Positions 7,294-11,280 of a DNA stretch of 11,280 bases are shown here, piece by piece. The first letter of the stretch is position 1; every line of letters starts with the position of its first letter. The DNA is taken from NCBI GenBank assembly GCA_964548875.1, contig CAZJSP010000018.1, positions 1 through 11,280 of the forward strand. The letters run 5' to 3'. Made by a program: the position numbers and the translations under genes. Source of the stretch: CAYSZX01 sp964548875. GTDB lineage: Bacteria > Patescibacteriota > Minisyncoccia > Minisyncoccales > JANBVM01. The notes under the pieces were generated by a model. That model was given only the letters and a program-made list of their open reading frames with translations, was not told the DNA's origin and ran no database searches.

Positions 7294-7299
7294 ATTATA
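7294..7299 (-). promoter_or_regulatory. -10 element (TATAAT) for the CCA-family gene
   Basis: Perfect minus-strand TATAAT, with predicted start near 7287, only about 11 bases before the ATG. The -35 region is T-rich with no good hexamer. Confidence 0.5.
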
Positions 7300-7391
7300 C
7301 TAACTAAAAAGAGTTAATAAAAGAAACGTATGCGCTTTTTAGAGGTTAAAATTAACTTCACCATTAATTCTTTTTTCTTCTTTATTCATAA

Positions 7392-7547
7392 TCATTTTTC
7401 ATTGCTTTCAATAAATTCTATTTTTTGTTTTAATTTATCTATCTTTCTAGATATTTTATCTAAAAGTTCTTCTTGAAAATTTACAATCTTTTTATTATTG
7501 TAAGCTTTTTTATTAATAATTTTCGGTTTTTTTGGTTTAATTCTCAT
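7392..7547 (-). CDS. Possible 51-residue lysine-rich protein
   Basis: ATG at 7547, TGA at 7394-7392. The predicted product begins MRIKPKKPKIINKKAYNNKK (basic N-terminal half). It continues with an amphipathic coiled-coil-like half (FQEELLDKISRKIDKLKQKI, about 24-43, with hydrophobics in a heptad-like pattern). No family is recognised. It lies 74 bases behind the ABC permease in the same direction, with no Shine-Dalgarno and only a loose -10-like TAGAAT/TATAAA upstream. A basic tail plus a coiled coil would suit a nucleic-acid-associated or docking protein, but random AT-rich sequence also yields Lys/Ile-rich frames. A 16-codon frame (7389-7339) starts two bases after its stop. The remainder of 7277-7621 shows only the promoter of the CCA-family gene. 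Confidence 0.4.
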   Translation of the reverse strand: MRIKPKKPKIINKKAYNNKKIVNFQEELLDKISRKIDKLKQKIEFIESNEK

Positions 7548-7621
7548 TAATTTAAATGATTTTATATATTCTACCTTATTACAGCAGAGCCTATTTAAAG
7601 CAGTAAAGAAATTATTAAAAC

Positions 7622-8371
7622 TTAAGCCTCAATCTTAGTGAACAGATAACTAGCCAAAATTAAAAGAAAAATAGTTATAGAAGACAAAATTAAAAAACTA
7701 TAGGATAGGCCAAAAGTATTTACTCCTACTAATAAGCCTCTCAAAGCATCAACTCCATAAGTTAAAGGATTAACGGAAGCAATCATCTTTAGTGCTTCTG
7801 GAGCCTTCTCTAAAGGAAACAAAGCTCCGGATAAAAAGAAGCTGGGCATTACTACAAAATTCATTATCAACTGAAAGCCATGAAAATCTTCCATAGTAGA
7901 GGCAATAGCAGTTCCTAAAGAAGCATATAACAATGCAATCAAAAAAATCAAAAGAAAAACCAAGGGTAACAACCAAAAATTAATTGGTTTAAACCCAACA
8001 AAAAAGGTTAAACCAAGCACTAAAAAGCCTTGTAGGGTAGCAACAGTTGCTCCGCCTAAAACTCTACCCAAAACAATACTTAACCTAGAAACAGGGGCAA
8101 CTAAAGTTTCTTTTAAAAAACCAAACTGTTTATCCCAAATCAATTCCACTCCGTTAAAAATAGCCATAAAAACAATGGCTTGAGCAATAATTCCAGGACT
8201 TAAAAAACTAATGTAATCTCCTCCTTCTGCCTGAGCAAAGGTTGATCTCATACCAAAACCCAAAGAAACCAACAAAAGAAGAGGTTGACCTAGAGAACCA
8301 AACATTCTTGATTTGTTTCTTAAATAACGCTTTATTTGCCTTAACCAAAGAATATAAATTGTTTTAATCAT
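7622..8371 (-). CDS. ABC-2 type exporter permease (DrrB-like)
   Basis: 249 residues and about six membrane helices, the normal size for this family. After a basic N-terminus (LRQIKRYLRNKSRM) and a first helix (about 28-42) comes a loop with the family landmark ELIWDKQFGFLKETLVAPVS (76-95), the cytoplasmic coupling region. Further helices lie near 55-75, 105-126, 132-158, 167-190 and 224-244. The conserved NPLTYGVDALRG (201-212) precedes the last helix. It is expected to form a homodimer in the cytoplasmic membrane with two copies of the ATPase and export a hydrophobic compound, lipid or glycan precursor. The substrate cannot be told from sequence. Its ATG overlaps the ATPase stop (ATGA, 8371-8368), which indicates translational coupling. 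Confidence 0.92.
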   Translation of the reverse strand: MIKTIYILWLRQIKRYLRNKSRMFGSLGQPLLLLVSLGFGMRSTFAQAEGGDYISFLSPGIIAQAIVFMAIFNGVELIWDKQFGFLKETLVAPVSRLSIVLGRVLGGATVATLQGFLVLGLTFFVGFKPINFWLLPLVFLLIFLIALLYASLGTAIASTMEDFHGFQLIMNFVVMPSFFLSGALFPLEKAPEALKMIASVNPLTYGVDALRGLLVGVNTFGLSYSFLILSSITIFLLILASYLFTKIEA

Positions 8372-9165
8372 TTTTTTCTATTTCTTTTTCTTTTAAGCCG
8401 TCTCATCCTTTCTAAAGAGTCAGCCCCCTTCTCCCTTATACTCTTCCCAGTTAGAGAAATAAAAGCTTCTTCTAAAGATTGAGCTTCAACCTTTTCTTTA
8501 ATCTCTTTAAGGCTCCCTCTAATAATAATTTTTCCTTTATCAATAATAGATATTTCTTGAGCCATTTTCTCTGCTTCTTCCATATAATGAGTAGTAAAAA
8601 AAATCGTTGTCTGATATTTTTTATTCAAGTTTTTAATATATTCCCATATCTTATTCCTTGTTTGAGGGTCTAGCCCTAAAGTTGGTTCATCTAGAAATAA
8701 TATTTTAGGGTGATGAATTAATCCTCTTGCTATCTCTAACCTTCTCTTCATTCCTCCTGAAAAGGTTTTAACAAAACTATCTTTTCTTTTCCATAAATCA
8801 ACCATTTTTAATAAGCCCTTAATTCTCTTTTTTCTTTCTTCTCTAGAAACATTAAAAAGCATTGCATGAAAATTCATGTTTTCATAAGCAGTCAGTTCTT
8901 CATCTAAGCTAGGGTCTTGAAAAACAACCCCAAAAGACTCTCTGGCTTTATCTTGCTCCCCTAAAACATCAAAGCCATTTAAATAGACCTCTCCTTTAGT
9001 TGGTCTTAAAAGAGTAGTTAGCATTTTAATGGTTGTTGACTTTCCAGCCCCATTAGGACCTAAAAAAGCAAAAATAGATCCTTTTTTAACCTCAAAAGAA
9101 ATATTATTAACTGCCGTTAATTCTTTAAATTTTTTAGTTAAATTTTTAACTTTAATTGCTGTCAT
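8368..9165 (-). CDS. ABC exporter ATP-binding protein (DrrA/CcmA-like)
   Basis: 265 residues. Walker A GPNGAGKST (36-44), Q-loop Q83 in VVFQDPSLD, the signature FSGGMKRRLEIARG (135-148), Walker B ILFLDEP (155-161), D-loop L165-D166 and H-loop H193 are all intact. It powers the permease encoded directly downstream. The FQDPSLDEELTAYENM region and the C-terminal extension (about 225-265, ending in a very basic run RMRRLKRKRNRKK) fit the drug/antibiotic exporter branch (DrrA type), where the extension helps assembly with the permease. The ATG at 9165 lies about 3 bases after the predicted transcription start, so the two-gene mRNA is effectively leaderless. Confidence 0.94.
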   Translation of the reverse strand: MTAIKVKNLTKKFKELTAVNNISFEVKKGSIFAFLGPNGAGKSTTIKMLTTLLRPTKGEVYLNGFDVLGEQDKARESFGVVFQDPSLDEELTAYENMNFHAMLFNVSREERKKRIKGLLKMVDLWKRKDSFVKTFSGGMKRRLEIARGLIHHPKILFLDEPTLGLDPQTRNKIWEYIKNLNKKYQTTIFFTTHYMEEAEKMAQEISIIDKGKIIIRGSLKEIKEKVEAQSLEEAFISLTGKSIREKGADSLERMRRLKRKRNRKK

Positions 9166-9174
9166 ATAATTATA

Positions 9175-9203
9175 AGTATATACCCGTTATAAAATAGAGT
9201 CAA
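9175..9203 (-). promoter_or_regulatory. ABC exporter operon promoter, predicted leaderless
   Basis: Minus-strand TTGACT (9203-9198), an exact 17-bp spacer and TATACT (9180-9175), a near-consensus sigma-70 promoter. The transcription start is expected near 9168, with the ATG at 9165. Confidence 0.75.
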
Positions 9204-9252
9204 AGCAATAACCTATTTAAGCCTCCAGCCATTAATACTTTTGTAAAAAGAC

Positions 9253-9280
9253 TTAATTCTTTCACCATGAAAAGAATTAA
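9253..9280 (-). terminator. Inverted repeat, possible weak terminator of the upstream cluster
   Basis: Perfect 10-bp repeat TTAATTCTTT/AAAGAATTAA (9253-9262 with 9271-9280), loop 8 bases. On the minus strand it is followed by GTCTTTTTAC. The stem is all but GC-free. It lies between the cluster 10650-9370 and the ABC promoter. Confidence 0.4.
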
Positions 9281-9312
9281 AAAGAAAGGCCCTATCTCTA
9301 GAAAGCACATTT

Positions 9313-9348
9313 TTTCTTATACTTTATGTTTTCATTTAGTATAAGAAA
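9313..9348. repeat. 11-bp inverted repeat
   Basis: Perfect arms TTTCTTATACT (9313-9323) and AGTATAAGAAA (9338-9348) around a 14-base loop. Neither strand has a T run after it, so it is not a normal terminator. It may be an operator, an mRNA 3'-end stabilising hairpin for the cluster ending at 9370, or chance in AT-rich DNA. Confidence 0.5.
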
Positions 9349-9369
9349 TAAAATATACAAAATTAAGCG

Positions 9370-9531
9370 TTATTTAGAGTTTCTATCTTTAAAAATCAAA
9401 TACAAAATTATTCCTAAAAAGAACAAGATAGTCAAAACATAAAACAAGAAGTTGGTTTGAGGTTCATGAAAAAATAATAAGGTAAAATAACCTATAATTA
9501 CAGTTATTACAATTAAAGCTTTACTGTTCAT
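9370..9531 (-). CDS. 53-residue two-helix membrane protein
   Basis: ATG at 9531, TAA at 9372-9370. The product starts MNSKALIVITVIIGYFTLLF (first helix, about 4-21), has a short polar turn HEPQTN (22-27), then a second helix (about 28-47) and a basic tail FKDRNSK. This helical hairpin with both ends probably cytoplasmic is typical of small membrane proteins; no family is recognised. Its start lies inside the end of the nucleotidyltransferase gene in another frame (11-base overlap), so it looks translationally coupled as the last gene of the cluster. The clean alternation of two hydrophobic segments with a charged end argues for real coding. Possible roles are a membrane effector or anchor for the cluster, or an unrelated small protein; this cannot be decided from sequence. 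Confidence 0.65.
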   Translation of the reverse strand: MNSKALIVITVIIGYFTLLFFHEPQTNFLFYVLTILFFLGIILYLIFKDRNSK

Positions 9532-10039
9532 TTGACTCTTTAAAATATTTTTTAATTAGTTGAATGTCTTTCAGATCTTTATCTCTTCCCAGTTTTTTCT
9601 TCCAATCAATAAGATCTTTTAAGGTAATAAATTTAAACCCTTGAATTTCTTCCGCCCTCTTAATTACCTTTAACGGATTACTAATAGCAGACTGACAATC
9701 AGCATAAAACTCTATATTACCTATTACGATATGGCCTGGATCTTTTTCTTTATGTTTTTCCTTCAATTTTTCAAATAAATCTTTAGTAACTACCACATCT
9801 AAATCTTGGGCCTTTCTTATCCTTCTAACAGCTAAAGGGCCGCTTCCATAAATAGCATACTTATCTTTAGGTAAATCAAGCTTCTTTAAGTTATTTAAAG
9901 CTCTTTCAAAAGTTTCTTTATAAATTTTAAATCCAAAACAGGGAACAGGAAAAAAATATAAGACTTTATCATTCTTATCCCAATAAAAACCGATCCAAAA
10001 ATCAAACCACCTACAAATTGGTTTTATTTTAATGTTCAT
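9521..10039 (-). CDS. Stand-alone nucleotidyltransferase with an aromatic N-terminal module
   Basis: 172 residues in two parts. Residues 1-40 form a compact aromatic module (KPICRWFDFWIGFYWD, then LYFFPVPCFGFKI) resembling short conserved proteins I associate with phage and metagenomic genomes; it is not part of a usual nucleotidyltransferase. From about 59 comes a polymerase-beta-fold nucleotidyltransferase: YAIYGSGPLAVRR (61-73) with the GSG motif (65-67), D79 and D81 in DLDVVV, and a candidate third acid in IEFYAD (E110 or D113). The C-terminal KKLGRDKDLKDIQLIKKYF (148-166) is typical of this stand-alone family. It probably transfers a nucleotide to a protein, RNA or small molecule; the target is unknown. 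Its ATG overlaps the stop of the preceding MazG gene (ATGA), and its end overlaps the small membrane gene, so the products are probably made together. Confidence 0.75.
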   Translation of the reverse strand: MNIKIKPICRWFDFWIGFYWDKNDKVLYFFPVPCFGFKIYKETFERALNNLKKLDLPKDKYAIYGSGPLAVRRIRKAQDLDVVVTKDLFEKLKEKHKEKDPGHIVIGNIEFYADCQSAISNPLKVIKRAEEIQGFKFITLKDLIDWKKKLGRDKDLKDIQLIKKYFKESNEQ

Positions 10040-10341
10040 TTTGACCCAATTGAACCCCTTTTTAATCTTTTTCTATATTTCTTTAAAACTTCCTCTAAAG
10101 CCTCTTCCAAATCAATATCATAAACATTAGCTACTGTAATTAAAGAAAAGAAGACATCTCCTAATTCATCTTTTAATTCTTTTCTGTATTTAGGTTCATC
10201 TTTACCATAATTACTCATCTTAAGAACTTCTTTTGAAACTTCACCTAATTCAGACATAGTATCTAATAATCTATGCTCTATTGAAGATTCTATATTGTTT
10301 TTTTCACAAAATTCTTTAATTTTAATTTGTATTTTTTTCAT
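10036..10341 (-). CDS. MazG-like nucleotide pyrophosphohydrolase A
   Basis: 101 residues, an all-helical MazG/dUTPase-type fold. The metal-binding motif is complete: E31-L-G-E34 (SELGEVSKE) and E59-L-G-D62 (KDELGDVFFSLI), the EXXE...EXXD arrangement that binds magnesium. The family hydrolyses (d)NTPs to monophosphate and pyrophosphate, either as house-cleaning of abnormal nucleotides or by altering nucleotide and alarmone pools. A basic tail (KKYRKRLKRGS) ends the protein. The ATG at 10341 is 6 bases after the stop of the other MazG gene, and AAGGGA in the end of that gene provides a plausible ribosome binding site. It is the second gene of the cluster. Confidence 0.85.
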   Translation of the reverse strand: MKKIQIKIKEFCEKNNIESSIEHRLLDTMSELGEVSKEVLKMSNYGKDEPKYRKELKDELGDVFFSLITVANVYDIDLEEALEEVLKKYRKRLKRGSIGSK

Positions 10342-10347
10342 ATTTTT

Positions 10348-10650
10348 TTATCCCTTTTTTCTATTTTTTTCTAATTTGTCAATAAAAGATTGTTCTAAAT
10401 CTATTTCTAGATAAGAAGCTAATTTAAGGGTCTGCCAAAAGATATCTGCCACTTCATCATTAAGATCTTTAGGTTTGGTGGTATTTTTAAACTTTCCCCT
10501 TTTAGTTTGTTGATGCAATAAGATTCTTGAAACCTCCCCCACTTCTTCTACTAAATGAAGAAAGGCATGAGTTGGAGTAGTTTCGCTTTTAGTATAACCT
10601 ATTTTCTCTAGATGTTCTCTAACTAATTTTTGTGCTTTTTTAATATTCAT
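10348..10650 (-). CDS. MazG-like nucleotide pyrophosphohydrolase B
   Basis: 100 residues. It carries its own EXXE...EXXD set: E36-V-G-E39 (LVEEVGEVSRI) and E66-V-A-D69 (NDEVADIFWQT). The start IKKAQKLVREHLEKIGYT and the THAFLHLVEEVGE context resemble the small MazG-like proteins common in archaea and CPR bacteria. It differs clearly from its neighbour (HQQTKRGKFKNT insert; no basic tail), so the pair is not a recent tandem duplication; they may form homodimers or a heteromer. It is the first gene of the 10650-9370 cluster. The ATG at 10650 lies about 5 bases past the predicted transcription start, with no Shine-Dalgarno. Confidence 0.85.
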   Translation of the reverse strand: MNIKKAQKLVREHLEKIGYTKSETTPTHAFLHLVEEVGEVSRILLHQQTKRGKFKNTTKPKDLNDEVADIFWQTLKLASYLEIDLEQSFIDKLEKNRKKG

Positions 10651-10661
10651 ATTCTTAACAA

Positions 10662-10667
10662 ATTATA
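10662..10667 (-). promoter_or_regulatory. -10 element (TATAAT) for the MazG/nucleotidyltransferase cluster
   Basis: Perfect minus-strand TATAAT, with predicted start near 10655. The -35 (ATAGTT at 17 bp) is poor, so activation or readthrough from upstream promoters is possible. Confidence 0.45.
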
Positions 10668-10707
10668 TAGGTTATTATGATAAAAACTATTTTTATAAAT
10701 AATGAAT

Positions 10708-10758
10708 TTAATTGCTTCCGTCTATATAAACAGCAACTTTTTCTTGCTTTTTACTCAT
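10708..10758 (-). pseudogene. Stub of a NYN-domain (DUF88-type) gene
   Basis: ATG at 10758 followed by 16 codons, MSKKQEKVAVYIDGSN, then TAA (10710-10708). The VAVYIDGSN stretch matches the first strand and catalytic Asp loop at the N-terminus of NYN/LabA-like (PIN-fold) ribonucleases, which normally continue for about 150 residues or more. Here the frame stops directly after the Asp-Gly-Ser-Asn motif, and the following bases lead into the promoter of the MazG cluster. The simplest reading is that the body of the gene was lost, leaving the start and its control region. Identification rests on nine residues and is moderate. Confidence 0.5.
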
Positions 10759-10814
10759 ATGTTTAAATTATAAAACAAAAAACCACCCTTGCCAAAGGCA
10801 GGGGTGGTGTTCAT
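10755..10814 (-). CDS. Possible 19-residue leader peptide spanning the terminator
   Basis: ATG at 10814 lies about 3 bases past the predicted start of the upstream promoter. It reads MNTTPAFGKGGFLFYNLNI and stops with a TGA that overlaps the ATG at 10758 (ATGA). The frame covers the whole terminator hairpin and its T run, so a translating ribosome would prevent the hairpin from forming. This resembles a transcription-attenuation leader or a translational-coupling peptide. It may also be chance: only 20 codons, no Shine-Dalgarno, and no run of a single regulatory amino acid. Confidence 0.3.
   Translation of the reverse strand: MNTTPAFGKGGFLFYNLNI
10767..10795 (-). promoter_or_regulatory. Inner promoter with its -35 box inside the terminator hairpin
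   Basis: Minus-strand TTGGCA (10795-10790), an exact 17-bp spacer and a perfect TATAAT (10772-10767). Predicted start is about 10760, two bases before the ATG at 10758, so again leaderless. The -35 box forms the loop-side part of the hairpin at 10782-10808. Confidence 0.6.
10777..10808 (-). terminator. Strong intrinsic terminator
   Basis: Stem ACCACCC/GGGTGGT (7 bp), one mismatch, then TGCC/GGCA (4 bp) around a 3-base loop. On the minus strand it is followed by six Ts, a G and four Ts. It is one of the most GC-rich spots in the window. It begins about 9 bases after the predicted start of the upstream promoter. Confidence 0.85.
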
Positions 10815-10823
10815 ATTATATAA

Positions 10824-10852
10824 ATTATATTTCTAAACGATTTTTCTGTCAA
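10824..10852 (-). promoter_or_regulatory. Perfect-consensus outer promoter
   Basis: Minus-strand TTGACA (10852-10847), an exact 17-bp spacer and TATAAT (10829-10824): both hexamers match the sigma-70 consensus. Transcription should start near 10817 and meet the strong terminator within about 10 bases, giving an RNA of roughly 40 bases unless the hairpin is bypassed. Confidence 0.8.
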
Positions 10853-10867
10853 GACTGTTTTAGATTT

Positions 10868-10969
10868 TTATACCTCTTCAGACATTTTACCTAAAACCTT
10901 AAGAGTATCTATAGCTGCTTTATCTTCCCACACCCTCTCTTCTCTAATAATTTTTTTATATTTTTTTAT
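10868..10969 (-). pseudogene. Short coding-like remnant, family unknown
   Basis: A minus-strand frame from just after a TAA (10972-10970) to TAA (10870-10868) reads like real protein: IIREERVWEDKAAIDTLKVL then GKMSEEV. It has balanced charge and an amphipathic helix, and is unlike the Lys/Ile/Phe noise of true spacer here. No ATG is available at its beginning (an internal GTG at 10933 would give 21 residues). It overlaps the end of the broken MazG gene in another frame and would join it by slippage in a run of seven A residues. It could be the tail of a decayed gene. Confidence 0.3.
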
Positions 10970-11280
10970 TTAATTTCTGGTTATTCCTGTGTCTTTCATT
11001 ATCACGTTTTGTTTTTTTATCAATATTTTTTCTTAATGCTTTCGTAAGATCAATACCTGTTTGATTAGCAATACAAATTAATACAAACAAAACATCAGCT
11101 ATTTCATCCCCTAAATCATATTCTCTTCAGGGTTTTTAAAACTCTGTTCTCCATAAGTTCTTGTAATTATACGAGCTAATTCACCGACTTCCTCAATAAG
11201 TTGTCCAAGATTTGTTAATTCAGAAAAATAGCGAACACCTATTGTATTAATCCAATCATCAACAATTTTTTGAGCTTCTT
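10956..11280 (-). pseudogene. Third MazG-like pyrophosphohydrolase, frameshifted, cut by the window edge
   Basis: The first frame (from 11278) reads EAQKIVDDWINTIGVRYFSE, then LIEEVGELARII...TYGEQSFKNPEE, and stops at TAG (11113-11111). Shifting frame at about 11121-11125 restores the family's continuation: YDLGDEIADVLFVLICIANQ, then TGIDLTKAL and a basic tail RDNERHRNNQKL, ending at TAA (10958-10956). Both halves carry the metal motif (EEVGE and DEIAD) and match the small MazG-like family whose members share the IGVRYFSELTN and ICIANQTGIDLT stretches. One base appears to be missing. All other positions look intact, so this is either a very recent mutation, a sequencing or assembly indel, or programmed slippage. 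The N-terminal few residues lie beyond the window. It is upstream of, and in line with, the two intact MazG genes but separated by the terminator at 10777-10808. Confidence 0.75.

Noticed and set aside
9213..9308. Minus-strand 31-codon frame from GTG at 9308 ending GERIKSFYKSINGWRLK
   Set aside because: It looks protein-like, but it contains an inverted repeat (9253-9280), runs to within 10 bases of the ABC promoter's -35 box, has no Shine-Dalgarno and no recognisable relatives; too short to call.
9267..9344. Plus-strand 25-codon frame (MKRIKKKGPISRKH...)
   Set aside because: It is antisense to the surrounding transcription units, overlaps both inverted repeats and has no promoter or ribosome binding site.
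1..11280. CRISPR array, tRNA/rRNA genes, insertion sequences
   Set aside because: No regularly spaced repeats, no cloverleaf with a GGTTCRA-type arm, no rRNA-like stretch and no transposase or terminal inverted repeats were seen on either strand.

Overview
The window looks like a piece of a small-genome, AT-rich bacterium, most probably a Candidate Phyla Radiation (Patescibacteria/Parcubacteria-type) lineage. This is inferred from very high A+T, lysine/isoleucine-rich proteins, tightly packed short genes, an archaeal/Rickettsia-type valyl-tRNA synthetase without the bacterial C-terminal arm, a chaperone stripped of its isomerase domain, and several genes whose promoter lies almost on the start codon. 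TGA acts as a stop (for example the ABC ATPase and a MazG gene both end in TGA within ATGA overlaps), so the UGA=Gly code of some CPR lineages does not apply. No 16S or ribosomal marker is present, so the assignment is tentative.

Layout. Left edge: the membrane-anchored C-terminus of a gene entering from the left (1-266), then a small stand-alone HNH endonuclease (393-776) with its own terminator. Next, a convergent 80-residue unknown gene (1083-841) and tyrS (1193-2398), fired from back-to-back divergent promoters that nearly touch. From 2399 onward everything is on the minus strand. In transcription order from the right edge these are: a frameshifted MazG-like gene (11280-10956), a regulatory-looking promoter/terminator/promoter stack with a possible leader peptide and the stub of a NYN-domain gene (10852-10708), then a compact cluster of MazG-like, MazG-like, nucleotidyltransferase and a 53-residue two-helix membrane protein (10650-9370). 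A two-gene ABC exporter (9165-7622) follows, then a possible 51-residue gene (7547-7392), a CCA/poly(A)-polymerase family enzyme with an HD domain (7276-5678), valS (5455-3116), and a SurA-N-like membrane-anchored chaperone (3052-2441).

How the genes fit together. The core is translation machinery (TyrRS, ValRS, a tRNA 3'-end nucleotidyltransferase), with an envelope chaperone and a drug/lipid-type ABC-2 exporter. The accessory part is the right end: three MazG-fold pyrophosphohydrolase genes (one broken) next to a GSG/DxD nucleotidyltransferase carrying an unusual aromatic N-terminal module and a tiny membrane protein in overlapping reading frames. That cluster, together with the nested promoter/terminator/leader at 10755-10852, is the best candidate for something undescribed. 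A nucleotide-metabolism or defence role is inference only; nothing in the sequence proves it.
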